Assembly: GCA_017450925.1 (NCBI GenBank)
Contig: JAFSSS010000080.1
Location: 1 to 55,164 of the forward strand
Source: Ruminococcus sp.
GTDB lineage: Bacteria; Bacillota; Clostridia; Oscillospirales; Ruminococcaceae
Length of the DNA: 55,164 bases
Reading direction: 5' to 3'
Below, in pieces: positions 1 to 7,973 of the stretch. Numbering within the stretch: the stretch's first letter is position 1; each line of letters begins with the position of its first letter. The position numbers and the translations under genes were made by a program. Below the pieces are notes generated by a model. The model saw only the letters and a program-made list of their open reading frames with translations. It searched no databases and was not told where the DNA came from.

Positions 1-69
1 GATACCTTGATTATTATTTCTTATTTATTCTTTCTTCTTTTTTCTTTTAGCAGGCGCTGCACTAAGTAA

Positions 70-108
70 CGCAAAGACACTTCTGCCGTGATACAGCAGA
101 AGTGTCGG
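70..108 (-). terminator. Hairpin terminator-like repeat, copy 1
   Basis: Two 11-base arms (76-86 and 96-106, GACACTTCTGC and its complement) flank a 9-base loop. On the minus strand the hairpin lies downstream of the degV stop and is followed by a short T-rich stretch. A 39-base block here is identical at 38 positions to 21331-21369, which lies downstream of the sulP gene in the same orientation, so this is a dispersed terminator-like repeat. The T tract is weak, so its termination strength is uncertain. Confidence 0.6.
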
Positions 109-126
109 AATAAAAACTTCTTTATT

Positions 127-154
127 GCGCCTGCGCTAAGGGCGCACTTTTTTA
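127..154 (+). terminator. Possible plus-strand terminator
   Basis: GCGCC (127-131) pairs with GGCGC (141-145), followed by a run of T residues at 149-153. It would serve a plus-strand transcript entering from the left edge, which is not visible here. GCAGGCGC at 50-57 is also complementary to 127-134, so the whole 50-134 block could fold as one larger structure. Confidence 0.3.
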
Positions 155-182
155 TCAAATATCAATACTGCAGATCAGGCAG

Positions 183-1055
183 TCACGGCTTCGACGACTT
201 GAATATCACGCCTACGACCTGCGGGCCGGCGTTAATAGCTATCGCGGCGCCGATCTGGAAAGAGTCTGCCGGAGGATAGCCAAGCTTTTTGGTCATAGCC
301 TCTGCCAGCTCGTCACGCACCCTCTCGTCCTTGCCGTAAACTATGCAGTAGGGAGTCTGCGGGATGATCTCGTCACAGGTAAGGTCAAGTATCTTCGGGA
401 TAACTGCCTTGTCGCCGCGCACCTTGGTGTGGGTCTTGATCTGATGATCGTGGATGCGCATTACAGGCCTAAGCCCCATTACCTCGCCGACAAATGCCGC
501 CGCCGACGGGATACGCCCCGACTTGCGGGCATATTTCAGCGTGTACATTGCAAAATAGATAACGCAGTTCTTTACCCAATCCTGGATATAAGCGGCTATC
601 TCGTCCGCGGGAATGCCCTTTTTGATCTTCTCCGCAGCCTGCATCAGCGGCCAGCCGTAGGTGCCGGTATAGCCCTCGCTGTCAATATTGTAGATGTTGA
701 ATTTACCCTTTGCCTCGGGACAGCTCTCAAAGAAGTTGTCAGCAGCCATGCAGGCGTTGTTGTAGGTGGCGCTTCCCTCGCTGTTGATCGTTACGTTGAT
801 GATGTCGGAATAGCCCTTGTCGTAGTATTCCTTGAAGATCTCCTCGTAGTCGAAAACAGTGATCTGCGAGGTCGTCGGGATGCCGTTGTAGTCGTCCAGC
901 ATCTGATAGAACTTTTCGTTGTCAAAATCCACGCCGCTGGTATAGCTTTTGTCGCCCATAGCTACCTTGAAGGGGATCACTCTGATGTCCAGCTTCTTTT
1001 CGTTCTCGGGCGAGATATCCGACGCCGCATCAGTTATCAGCTTTATCTTAGCCAT
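183..1055 (-). CDS. DegV family fatty-acid-binding protein
   Basis: This 290-residue protein has the typical length and layout of the DegV family, whose characterised members bind a fatty acid; some (FakB) present it to a fatty acid kinase. Visible family motifs are the N-terminal ITDAASDIS segment (7-15), the TTSQ segment (61-64), the SEGSATYN segment (92-99) and an RKSGRIP stretch near 177-183. No signal peptide or membrane segment is seen, so it is cytosolic. The start is supported by AAGGAG nine bases upstream. It is the last gene of a minus-strand run pdxY-trmL-degV. Which fatty acid it binds cannot be read from the sequence, and no fakA kinase gene lies in the window. Confidence 0.9.
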   Translation of the reverse strand: MAKIKLITDAASDISPENEKKLDIRVIPFKVAMGDKSYTSGVDFDNEKFYQMLDDYNGIPTTSQITVFDYEEIFKEYYDKGYSDIINVTINSEGSATYNNACMAADNFFESCPEAKGKFNIYNIDSEGYTGTYGWPLMQAAEKIKKGIPADEIAAYIQDWVKNCVIYFAMYTLKYARKSGRIPSAAAFVGEVMGLRPVMRIHDHQIKTHTKVRGDKAVIPKILDLTCDEIIPQTPYCIVYGKDERVRDELAEAMTKKLGYPPADSFQIGAAIAINAGPQVVGVIFKSSKP

Positions 1056-1094
1056 TGCATTTTACTCCTTGATTCTGTATTTTTGTATATCAGC

Positions 1095-1595
1095 TCACCA
1101 TACATACCTTGTAAGCCTGCCCTCTCTGCCGAGGTCGGGATAATCCCACTGTCGCAAGACCTCATAGACAGCTATCGCCGCCGAATTGGAAAGATTAAGG
1201 CTTCGCAGCTCGCTGCGCATCGGGATGCGCACGCAGCGTTCCCGGTTGGCATAAAGCAGCTCCTCGGGTAGTCCCTTGTCCTCTCTGCCGAAGATAAGAT
1301 ACACATCCCTGTCCCCGGGATACCACACCTCACTGTGGACATTCAAGCCCTTGGTGGTGAAGTAATAGAACTCACCTTCGTTTGCTGCTGCAAAGCTGTC
1401 CCAATTTTCGTACTCGTATATATCAAGCTTATCCCAGTAATCCAGTCCCGCCCGCTTTAAATGCCTGTCAGAGATCACGAAGCCATAGGGCTTTATCAGA
1501 TGCAGCGCAGCCCCGGTAACGGCGCAGGTGCGTGAGATATTGCCGGTGTTTTGCGGTATCTGCGGCTCAAGCAGGACTATGTTCAGACTGTGCAT
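1095..1595 (-). CDS. trmL: tRNA (cytidine(34)-2'-O)-methyltransferase TrmL
   Basis: At 166 residues this matches the compact SPOUT methyltransferase TrmL, which 2'-O-methylates the wobble base of certain leucine tRNAs using S-adenosylmethionine. The sequence shows the N-terminal PQNTGNISRTC motif, the SPOUT knot motif FGREDKGLPEE near 103-113, and the C-terminal LRSLNLSNSAAIAVYE stretch that forms the cofactor-binding trefoil knot. It lies 12 bases after the pyridoxamine kinase gene and 39 bases before degV, in one minus-strand transcription unit. The family has no close look-alikes of this size apart from other SPOUT enzymes, so the call is firm. Confidence 0.92.
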   Translation of the reverse strand: MHSLNIVLLEPQIPQNTGNISRTCAVTGAALHLIKPYGFVISDRHLKRAGLDYWDKLDIYEYENWDSFAAANEGEFYYFTTKGLNVHSEVWYPGDRDVYLIFGREDKGLPEELLYANRERCVRIPMRSELRSLNLSNSAAIAVYEVLRQWDYPDLGREGRLTRYVW

Positions 1596-1607
1596 TTTGC
1601 TTTGGCC

Positions 1608-2465
1608 TCACAAATTGGTGTAGTCATTAAGCTCCCGGTCAGACCTTAGCCTGTGGAGCAGCGGCTCGAACATTATGCCTTCAGTCCAGGGAGTTCCGTA
1701 GCTGTAGGTGGTCTTTACCGCCGACTGGGTAAAGGCTGCCGCCCGGTTCATAGCGATCGGCAGGCTGTCCCCGCCCAGCAGGCCGCCTATAAGAATGCTG
1801 GTAAACATATCTCCGCTGCCGGAATAGCTTATCGGCACATACTCGCCGCTGACTTTCCAGAAACTGTTCCTCTCCCTGTCATAGCCGATGCTGCATATTC
1901 CGCAGCCGGCCACAGGCACGCTTGTGATGACCACGATCCTCGGGCCCTGCTGCGAGAGCCTTACAAGCCACGAACGCATCACGGAATGATCCACCGGTCC
2001 CTCCGGGAACCTCTCCCCCAGCAGGATAGCAGCCTCGGTAAGGTTCGGAGTGATTATATCTGCCACCGCCGCAAGCTCGCTCATTCTCCGGCAAAGCTCG
2101 GGAGTATAGGTCTTATAGTTCTCGCCGTTGTCACCCATTACCGGGTCAACGACCTTCAGCGCACTCGGATAGCTTGAGAAAAACTCAAGGCAGTGATCTA
2201 TCTGCTCCGTCGAGGCCAAAAAGCCGCTGTAGATGCAGTCAAATTCAGTGCCCATGCGCTTATAGTTCTCCAGCGCCGCAGGGATGAAATCGGTCAGATC
2301 CCGCATGACGAATTCGCCGTAGCCGGTATGCGCCGAAAGCACAGCCGTCGGCACCGGGCAGACCTGCACGCCCATAGTGGAAAGCACAGGGATAATTACA
2401 GTCAGCGAGCATCGTCCCACACCTGAAATATCGTGTATAGCCGCAACTCTTTTAGGTCCGGTCAC
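1608..2465 (-). CDS. pdxY: Pyridoxamine/pyridoxal kinase
   Basis: This 285-residue ribokinase-fold enzyme is predicted to phosphorylate the 5'-hydroxyl of pyridoxal or pyridoxamine in the vitamin B6 salvage pathway. Visible motifs are HDISGVGRCS near the N-terminus, DPVMGD (107-112), TPN (139-141) and the anion-hole/catalytic GSGD (216-219). The start appears to be GTG at 2465, because no in-frame ATG precedes the conserved N-terminus; an AAGGA stretch lies upstream. A TTGAAA-17-TATAAT promoter precedes it (2501-2529), making it the first gene of a pdxY-trmL-degV unit. PdxK and PdxY subfamilies cannot be separated with certainty from sequence alone. Confidence 0.85.
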   Translation of the reverse strand: MTGPKRVAAIHDISGVGRCSLTVIIPVLSTMGVQVCPVPTAVLSAHTGYGEFVMRDLTDFIPAALENYKRMGTEFDCIYSGFLASTEQIDHCLEFFSSYPSALKVVDPVMGDNGENYKTYTPELCRRMSELAAVADIITPNLTEAAILLGERFPEGPVDHSVMRSWLVRLSQQGPRIVVITSVPVAGCGICSIGYDRERNSFWKVSGEYVPISYSGSGDMFTSILIGGLLGGDSLPIAMNRAAAFTQSAVKTTYSYGTPWTEGIMFEPLLHRLRSDRELNDYTNL

Positions 2466-2500
2466 TGCCTCTCATTCCTTCCGCGCATAAACTATTCTAT

Positions 2501-2529
2501 ATTATACCATATTTCCCGGGACTTTTCAA
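2501..2529 (-). promoter_or_regulatory. Sigma-A promoter for pdxY-trmL-degV
   Basis: On the minus strand TTGAAA (2524-2529) and TATAAT (2501-2506) are separated by exactly 17 bases, upstream of the GTG start of the kinase. Confidence 0.75.
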
Positions 2530-2700
2530 TGTAGCCATTCCCAAAAAGTTACAATGCATTCTTATAAAATTCAATGCATTTTGCACAATTTCCATTTATA
2601 CAACCTCCCCTTTTTTAGCTTTGCCCTCCGCCGGACCTGCATTGTGCAGCGACGCTCCGCATATACTGTCTTATGGTCTTGATATCAAGGAGGTATGTAT

Positions 2701-3381
2701 ATGCTTGATCTGCTGCTGACACTGTTATCCCAAAATTTCCTGTTCTTCGCCCTGCACTTTGAAAGCGCAGCCGTATTCCCGCGGCCGCTTTCAGCCAAGG
2801 AGGAGCGAGCCTGCTTTGAGCGGCTGAACGCCGGCGACAGATCAGCCCGGGACGAACTGGTGGAGCATAATCTCCGGCTGGTGGCGCACATCGTCAAGAA
2901 GTATTACGCTATCGACCACGACCGCGACGACTTGATCTCCATAGGCACCGTCGGCCTTATCAAAGCCGTCGGGACCTTCGACAGCACCAAGGGCAGCCGC
3001 TTTGCCACATATGCATCGAGGTGTATTGAAAATGAGATCCTCATGCACTTCCGCACCCTCAAAAAGACGGCGTCAGAGCTTCACTTCGATGAGCCGGTGG
3101 AAACAGACAAGAACGGCAATGCACTTACTCTCACCGATCTTATCTCTGACGGCGGCTGCATTGACGAGGTCGTGGAGCTGAATGTTGACCAGAGCCGGCT
3201 TTATGCCCTTGTGGAAACGATGCTTTCCGACCGCGAGCGCGAAATAATGATCCTGCGCTACGGCCTTTACGGCAAGCGTCCGCTGACACAGCGCGAGGTG
3301 GCCTCCCGGCTGGGGATATCCCGGTCATACGTTTCCCGCATAGAAAAAGCCGCCCTTGAAAAGCTCAGAGAGAGCTTTTAG
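2701..3381 (+). CDS. sigK: RNA polymerase sporulation sigma factor SigK (pro-sigma-K)
   Basis: This sigma-70 family protein of 226 residues matches SigK, the late mother-cell sigma factor of endospore formers. Region 2 is clear (EHNLRLVAHIVKKY near 55-68, then DDLISIGTVGLIKA and RFATYASRCIENEIL), and a C-terminal region 4 helix-turn-helix contains LTQREVASRLGISRSYVSRI. The first ~20 residues are strongly hydrophobic (MLDLLLTLLSQNFLFFALHF), as in the Bacillus pro-sequence removed by SpoIVFB, so the protein is probably made as a membrane-tethered precursor. ATG 2701 is chosen over ATG 2695, which lies almost inside the AGGAGG ribosome site at 2688-2693. The gene is uninterrupted, with no skin-like element. 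Confidence 0.9.
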   Translation: MLDLLLTLLSQNFLFFALHFESAAVFPRPLSAKEERACFERLNAGDRSARDELVEHNLRLVAHIVKKYYAIDHDRDDLISIGTVGLIKAVGTFDSTKGSRFATYASRCIENEILMHFRTLKKTASELHFDEPVETDKNGNALTLTDLISDGGCIDEVVELNVDQSRLYALVETMLSDREREIMILRYGLYGKRPLTQREVASRLGISRSYVSRIEKAALEKLRESF

Positions 3382-3390
3382 CAAGTCCGG

Positions 3391-3421
3391 CGGGGGCAAG
3401 CACGTCGGGGGCAAGCCCCCG
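3391..3421. repeat. REP-like GC palindrome after sigK
   Basis: CGGGGGCAAGC occurs twice (3391-3401 and 3406-3416); the second copy is part of a perfect hairpin CGGGGGC-AA-GCCCCCG (3406-3421). It starts ten bases after the sigK stop. It resembles extragenic palindromic repeats, but no second copy was found elsewhere in this window. Confidence 0.45.
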
Positions 3422-3434
3422 TCCTGCAACAGAC

Positions 3435-3471
3435 AAAAAAGGGCGCCCTCTGCGTGGGAGGAACGCCCTTT
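3435..3471. terminator. Bidirectional terminator, sigK / anti-sigma gene
   Basis: AAGGGCG (3439-3445) pairs with CGCCCTT (3464-3470), with an inner CCTC/GAGG stem. It sits between convergent genes. A run of six A residues on the left gives a T tract in the minus direction. Confidence 0.8.
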
Positions 3472-3520
3472 CATCATTTGTTCAGTTCTTCACATAGTTT
3501 TTCATTTGCTGCGGGAGCAT

Positions 3521-5002
3521 TCAGTTTGTTTCTTCCGGCTTTGAACTGTCGTCGAAGTCAGCTTTTATCGCGGGCGGCATACCGTTTTCAAGAAGTTCAA
3601 GCACCGAGGTGTCCTCAACGTTATAATATCTTCCGTTCACATAGATGTTTGCGCCCTCAATATCCGAAGTGCGGATGATGACCGGCTCCTTCTTCTCTGT
3701 GTCGATCCAGTCGTATTTCACGAACTTGTCCAGCTTTTCGGGAGAGATAAGCTTTTTGGCATTAAATTTGACCGGCTGGAAATTCCCTGCAAGGAAGCTC
3801 TCGTACCACTCGAACACCTCCGGCATATTGCTGCGCTCGGTGATGGTGCCTTTAACATACCTGCCGGCTCCGAGGATACATCTCTCGCAGCCCATTTCGT
3901 TCGCTATCATTTCTATATCTGCTTCATCATAAGAATAGCCCGAACCCTGTTTCAGATTCCACGCCGTTTCGTTATCGGGATAATCTCCGGGGTTGAAACT
4001 GGTAGCACCGTCATTACAGAACCAGACCTCGATCAAACCGCCCTCTGCGGGCTGCCATGCCACAAAGTCGGGATCATTTCCCAAGGCATATTCGATGAAC
4101 AGCTTGCCCGTGAACTCCACGTTCTCGGTGTTGTACTGCTCCATTCTCCAGATCGTGTCAGCGTACTGGTAACGGTTGTCAAGGTCAAGCACAAGAAGCT
4201 GTCCGGGAGGCAGCATAGCCCAGTTCTGATTGACAGGATATTCGCCATTGAGATAGTCGTTCTGCATACGGTTGAAAATGTCGTAAAACGCCTTGGCGCG
4301 GGAGCAGTTATCAAAATCAATGCTGCTCTCCTGCTTATTTTCGGTCTCCGGCAGCTTGGGCAGCTTGCCGAACTCGGTGCGCTCGTCGGTGAAGGTGCTG
4401 AACTGTCCCACTGCGCCGCTTGTGCTGCGGTACTGGACGAAATCCACCTTATACTGCGCATTGATGCGGTAGAACACCTCGCCGCTCGCGGGGAGCGCTC
4501 CGATGTCTGCCGTGGCTTCGCTGAAATGCTGAATAGTCTCTTTATAAGTGAACTTTTCGGGATCAAGGCTCCGGGCAAGCATATTCTTCACGCTTTTATC
4601 CGGGGCGGAAAGATCGGCTGTGTGCGCCCCTGTTGCGACCTGGTTCAAATAGCCGTCCTCGACGCGGGCAGCGATATTAGCGGTTATCAGCTTGTAGATG
4701 TTCTTTGCGGCTTCGTCGGCTTCCGACTGAGACTGCCCTGCCGCCGCCGTGATGCTCTCTGCTCCCGATACGTCAGACTTTGCTCCGCTCCTGTTGAGCG
4801 AAACTGCCAGCGCTCCGCCGCCCACAGCCAGCACCAGTGCTGCCGCCACCAGTCCCGATGTTCCTCTTTTCAGCTTAACTTCCCTTCTGCTGTCCGAAAT
4901 ATTGGACTTGTTATCATCCGTTCTGTTTGTACTTTTCATAGTGATACCTCCGTTCAGTTCATCGGGAGGAATAAGCTTCATCATTTCATTTATATTTCTC
5001 AT
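3521..5002 (-). CDS. Membrane-anchored anti-sigma-like protein with large extracytoplasmic domain
   Basis: This 493-residue protein has a short cytosolic N-terminus, one membrane segment at about 48-69 and a ~420-residue exported C-terminal domain that I do not recognise. Its start overlaps the ECF sigma stop (ATGA, 4999-5002), the usual arrangement for an anti-sigma partner, so regulation of that sigma factor from the membrane is the natural inference. AGGAGGG lies eight bases before ATG 5002. A second start, ATG 4939, is also preceded by a good GGAGG site, so a form 21 residues shorter may be made. No zinc-binding HxxxCxxC anti-sigma motif is visible in the N-terminus, so the anti-sigma role rests on gene order and topology. 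Confidence 0.7.
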   Translation of the reverse strand: MRNINEMMKLIPPDELNGGITMKSTNRTDDNKSNISDSRREVKLKRGTSGLVAAALVLAVGGGALAVSLNRSGAKSDVSGAESITAAAGQSQSEADEAAKNIYKLITANIAARVEDGYLNQVATGAHTADLSAPDKSVKNMLARSLDPEKFTYKETIQHFSEATADIGALPASGEVFYRINAQYKVDFVQYRSTSGAVGQFSTFTDERTEFGKLPKLPETENKQESSIDFDNCSRAKAFYDIFNRMQNDYLNGEYPVNQNWAMLPPGQLLVLDLDNRYQYADTIWRMEQYNTENVEFTGKLFIEYALGNDPDFVAWQPAEGGLIEVWFCNDGATSFNPGDYPDNETAWNLKQGSGYSYDEADIEMIANEMGCERCILGAGRYVKGTITERSNMPEVFEWYESFLAGNFQPVKFNAKKLISPEKLDKFVKYDWIDTEKKEPVIIRTSDIEGANIYVNGRYYNVEDTSVLELLENGMPPAIKADFDDSSKPEETN

Positions 5003-5541
5003 AAAAGTATCCCTCCTTTTAGAAGTGCCTTCCGCAGCCTTCGCTTGCCCTTTGAGAGGATGTATTCCACACGCCTCTCCTTGAGCCCCTGTTCACTCGC
5101 TATGACTGCCACAGGCTTTTCGTAGTAGTACCGGCTGATGAATATTTCCCTGTCGGGAGAGGGCATGGAGCTTACACATTCTTTGATTATATCCTCGTTG
5201 ATCTTAGCGGACTCGTCGCTGTCGAAATCCACGTCGATGCCCAGATCGGCCTCGTTCTCGGGAAGAGGCTCATACTGCCTGAGGCTTTTCAGCTTGTTGA
5301 GAGCACAGCTCCGCGCCGCCATTGCGATATAACCTTTGAGGCTTGCCCGGGAGAGATCAATGTCCTCCCTTGCCCGCCATACTTTATAGAAGGTATCGCT
5401 CACAGCCTCGCGCCTGTCCTCGTTGTCGGAGAGAATGCCCGCAGCTATGGAATACACAAGCCCCGAATATGCTGACATTACCCGCTTCAAGCCCTCGTCG
5501 CCGTCGGATCTCAGCAGCTCCAGCATATCTCTATCGGTCAT
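4999..5541 (-). CDS. ECF RNA polymerase sigma factor
   Basis: This ~180-residue protein has the two-domain layout of extracytoplasmic function sigma factors: region 2 with DTFYKVWRAREDI and LKGYIAMAARSCALNKLKS, and region 4 with PSPDREIFISRYYYEKPVAVIAS followed by a recognition helix (RRVEYILSKGKRRLRKAL). It is predicted to direct transcription in response to a signal sensed by the membrane protein encoded immediately downstream, with which it overlaps by four bases. ATG 5541 is preferred because GGTGGTG sits six bases upstream; GTG 5553 and ATG 5547 remain possible. A TTTACA-17-TATGAT promoter lies upstream (5629-5657). Confidence 0.85.
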   Translation of the reverse strand: MTDRDMLELLRSDGDEGLKRVMSAYSGLVYSIAAGILSDNEDRREAVSDTFYKVWRAREDIDLSRASLKGYIAMAARSCALNKLKSLRQYEPLPENEADLGIDVDFDSDESAKINEDIIKECVSSMPSPDREIFISRYYYEKPVAVIASEQGLKERRVEYILSKGKRRLRKALLKGGILL

Positions 5542-5560
5542 ATTCATCACCACCGGAAAT

Positions 5561-5574
5561 TGAAAGTACTTTCA
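5561..5574. promoter_or_regulatory. 14-bp perfect palindrome upstream of ECF sigma gene
   Basis: TGAAAGTACTTTCA is perfectly self-complementary and lies in the 5' untranslated leader of the sigma gene, about 20 bases before the start codon. It may be an operator, but no protein can be assigned. Confidence 0.3.
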
Positions 5575-5628
5575 CAGGACGGTTTGTTTTCCGTCTCACT
5601 AACTAATACCGATACGCAAGAGGAAAAC

Positions 5629-5657
5629 ATCATAACAAAGTGTTAACATTTTGTAAA
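5629..5657 (-). promoter_or_regulatory. Promoter for ECF sigma/anti-sigma operon
   Basis: On the minus strand TTTACA (5652-5657) and TATGAT (5629-5634) are spaced by 17 bases, upstream of the sigma gene. Confidence 0.6.
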
Positions 5658-5672
5658 CAAAAGATCAACAGC

Positions 5673-5703
5673 AAAAAGGCACCCGCCGTGACGGATGCCT
5701 TTA
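5673..5703 (-). terminator. Terminator of GH130 gene
   Basis: On the minus strand AGGCA and CCG arms pair around a short loop (5677-5701) and are followed by a T tract, 17 bases after the phosphorylase stop codon. Confidence 0.8.
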
Positions 5704-5720
5704 TGGTCGGATTTATGCGG

Positions 5721-6719
5721 TTAAACCGAGGAATGAGACTTTACATACTCAACAACGGAGTCAACAGTGGTGAATGCCATAGATACGCAGGTATCGGCGC
5801 AGCCGTAGTAGATAGCTATGCGGCCTGTATCGGCATCGACCAGTGTAGCGCAGGGGAAGGTAACGTTCTGAACGTCGCCCACGCACTCGTAGATCTCCTG
5901 CGGGCTCAACAGATATTCAGCGCAGCGGTACTTGACCTTCCAGGGCTGATCCTTATCAAGGATGCAGGCCGAGAAGCTATATACAAAGCCGTTGCAGCTT
6001 TCGAGAACGCCGTGATAGAAGCAGAGCCAGCCCTCGGAGGTCTCTATCGGGATAGGACCTGCGCCGATCTTCTTGGACTCCCACGCCTTGAGGGGTCCCA
6101 TAACGTGTCTGTGCTCGCCCCAATACTTCATATCGAGAGACTGGGAGATATACATATCGCCGAACGGGGTGTGGCCGCTGTCGGAGGGACGGGAGAACAT
6201 CACATACTTGCCGTCGATCTTTCTCGGGAACAGAACTCCGTTTCTGTTGAAGGGCAGGAATGCATTCTCGCACTGATAGAAGGTCTTGAAATCAAAGGTA
6301 TAGCCAACGCCGATAGTGGGCTTCCAGCCGTAAGCGTTGCACCAGGTCACCCAATATCTGTCCTCGATCCAGCAAACGCGGGGATCGTAGCCGTAGCCCC
6401 ACTGATTGACCTCTTCGGTGGATTTTTCAGCCTGCTCGAAAACAATGCGGTCGGGGTTGATGTTCCAGTGGATGCCGTCATCAGAGAAGCCGGCGTGCAG
6501 CTCCATGTTTCTTACCTTATCGTCAACACGGAAAACGCCTGCGAACTTGCCGTTGAAGGTAACCACGGCGCTGTTGAAAATGGAATTCGAGGTGGGCAGC
6601 AGGTTTCTGGGGATAATGGGGTTTGCGTTATATCTCCAGATAACGTCATTGCAGCCCGCGGGCTTGTCCTGCCAGGGAATGTTGGGAATTGACTGACCGT
6701 TGATGATCTCTACGCTCAT
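5721..6719 (-). CDS. GH130 beta-1,4-mannooligosaccharide phosphorylase-like enzyme
   Basis: This 332-residue protein matches glycoside hydrolase family 130, enzymes that cleave beta-mannosides with inorganic phosphate to give mannose 1-phosphate. Its length fits the shorter mannooligosaccharide phosphorylase group (RaMP2 type of Ruminococcus albus) rather than the longer mannosylglucose phosphorylases. The five-bladed propeller hallmarks are visible: NSIFNSAVV (45-53), FRVDDK near 63-68, and YDPRV (111-115) containing the conserved catalytic aspartate (D112). There is no signal peptide, so it acts in the cytosol on imported oligosaccharides. It is a single-gene unit with its own promoter and terminator; no mannanase or transporter lies next to it. 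The exact substrate is not determined. Confidence 0.85.
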   Translation of the reverse strand: MSVEIINGQSIPNIPWQDKPAGCNDVIWRYNANPIIPRNLLPTSNSIFNSAVVTFNGKFAGVFRVDDKVRNMELHAGFSDDGIHWNINPDRIVFEQAEKSTEEVNQWGYGYDPRVCWIEDRYWVTWCNAYGWKPTIGVGYTFDFKTFYQCENAFLPFNRNGVLFPRKIDGKYVMFSRPSDSGHTPFGDMYISQSLDMKYWGEHRHVMGPLKAWESKKIGAGPIPIETSEGWLCFYHGVLESCNGFVYSFSACILDKDQPWKVKYRCAEYLLSPQEIYECVGDVQNVTFPCATLVDADTGRIAIYYGCADTCVSMAFTTVDSVVEYVKSHSSV

Positions 6720-6797
6720 AAGTGATTCCGCCTTTCATTATTATAATATTTCCTTATTATCAGCCGGCGGGATACGCCCTGCACCGGCCTCTAATAT

Positions 6798-6826
6798 ATT
6801 AAAACACATTTTCAAAAATTTTGCAA
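6798..6826 (-). promoter_or_regulatory. Promoter for GH130 gene
   Basis: TTGCAA (6821-6826) and TTTAAT (6798-6803) on the minus strand are 17 bases apart. The leader to the ATG is about 70 bases. Confidence 0.55.
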
Positions 6827-7269
6827 GCCCCCCGATTTTTCAGAAAACGATTAAGAATGGATTGTAAACGTATTCTTTTTGAAGTTCATATTTATTTTAC
6901 AAATGCAGGACTTTCTGCTTAACAAATTATACGATTCGGTTTTGTATTGTGCATTGAATTAACCTGTGGTTTACAATAATACATTTAAAACATATACAGT
7001 TTAACTACAGCAGACAGATTCTTTTTGGCAAATGTAACAAAAGTGAGAAAAACACTTGATTTTTACTTGAAGATGTGCTATCATGATTTTTTAGCAGATA
7101 AGCACCGGCAGTGTTTGATCAGATGCACCCCCGGCGGCAATATGTGCTGTGATTCATTACAGTATATCGGAAGATCATAATGCATCGTTCAGAAGTGTGA
7201 GAATTCAACGAGAATTCTTGAGCATATTTGTGTGAAATGCCGAAATGTTGTGAGATGTCAATAAATATC
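6827..7269. other. AT-rich intergenic region upstream of the sortase cassette
   Basis: No convincing open reading frame is present. It holds a second plus-strand promoter-like pair (TTGATT 7056-7061, 17 bases, TATCAT 7079-7084). After it comes a stretch at about 7095-7147 that can fold with AGCAC/GTGCT outer arms and CCGG/CCGG plus GTG/CAC inner pairs. A 7-base inverted repeat AGAATTC-N5-GAATTCT lies at 7200-7218. These could be leader RNA or operator elements; none matches a riboswitch class I recognise. Confidence 0.4.
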
Positions 7270-7298
7270 TTGCATTTTCGTGACGAATGTGTTATAAT
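7270..7298 (+). promoter_or_regulatory. Promoter for LPNTG protein gene
   Basis: TTGCAT (7270-7275) and TATAAT (7293-7298) are 17 bases apart, giving a short leader of about 50 bases before ATG 7353. Confidence 0.7.
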
Positions 7299-7352
7299 TT
7301 ATCCGTAAGATTTCTATATCTGCTAAGATTATAAAATTGGGAGGAAACTAAC

Positions 7353-7958
7353 ATGAAACTTATCAAGAAAGTAAGTGCTGCTGTAGTATCTGCTGCTCTT
7401 GCTGCAACAATGGCTTTCTCTGTATCTGCAGAGACAACTACTGACGATGTAATCACTGCTGCTCAGGACAACGGCGTACAGGCTCACAACGTAAAGCAGC
7501 TGGAGAACTTCATCTTCGCTAACGCTGAAGAGTTCAACGATGCACAGCGCGAGGAAATGGTCAAGGCTATCGAGGAGTGCGGCAAGATCGTTGCTACCTA
7601 CACCGACAAGACTCTTGCTGATCTTACCGAGGATGAGAGAGGCCAGATTCTTCACGACATGAGTGAGGCTGACAAGAAGACTATCCTTGACAAGATGGTT
7701 GCTATGGGCGAAAAGGTAAACGTTGAAGTTACCTATAAGAAGAGCGATTCCAACTTCGGTTACGATGTTTTCGCTACCATGAAGAAGACCGACAGCAAGG
7801 GCAACGAGAGCAAGGGCGGTACAACTAAGGTTGACACTCTGCCTAACACCGGTGACGTTAACAGCGTTAACTCTGCTGCTGCTGTAATGGCTGCTATGGC
7901 TATCATGCTTGCTGGTGCTGGCATCGTAGTTGTTGCTAAGAAGAACAAGGAAAACTAA
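7353..7958 (+). CDS. LPNTG cell-wall-anchored surface protein
   Basis: This 201-residue protein has a signal peptide (1-26, ending VSA) and a classic cell-wall sorting signal: LPNTG at 163-167, a hydrophobic segment at about 174-195 and a short KKNKEN tail. The mature part is a small, charged, mostly helical-looking domain (27-130) followed by a lysine/serine/glycine stretch; I recognise no known fold. The next gene is a sortase, which is predicted to cut between T and G and attach the protein to peptidoglycan. Codon choice (many GCT and GTA codons) is like that of highly expressed genes such as ilvC and pgk here, suggesting an abundant protein. AGGAGG-like GGGAGG precedes the start. Confidence 0.85.
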   Translation: MKLIKKVSAAVVSAALAATMAFSVSAETTTDDVITAAQDNGVQAHNVKQLENFIFANAEEFNDAQREEMVKAIEECGKIVATYTDKTLADLTEDERGQILHDMSEADKKTILDKMVAMGEKVNVEVTYKKSDSNFGYDVFATMKKTDSKGNESKGGTTKVDTLPNTGDVNSVNSAAAVMAAMAIMLAGAGIVVVAKKNKEN

Positions 7959-7973
7959 TTTCGGAGTTTTAAA

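Noticed and set aside
2601..2690. SigE-type sporulation promoter for sigK (GCATATACTG stretch)
   Set aside because: A CATATACT stretch at about 2659-2666 is suggestive, but no convincing -35 element could be paired with it.
7095..7147. c-di-GMP or other known riboswitch before the sortase cassette
   Set aside because: The conserved core sequences of known classes are not seen; only generic hairpin potential is present.
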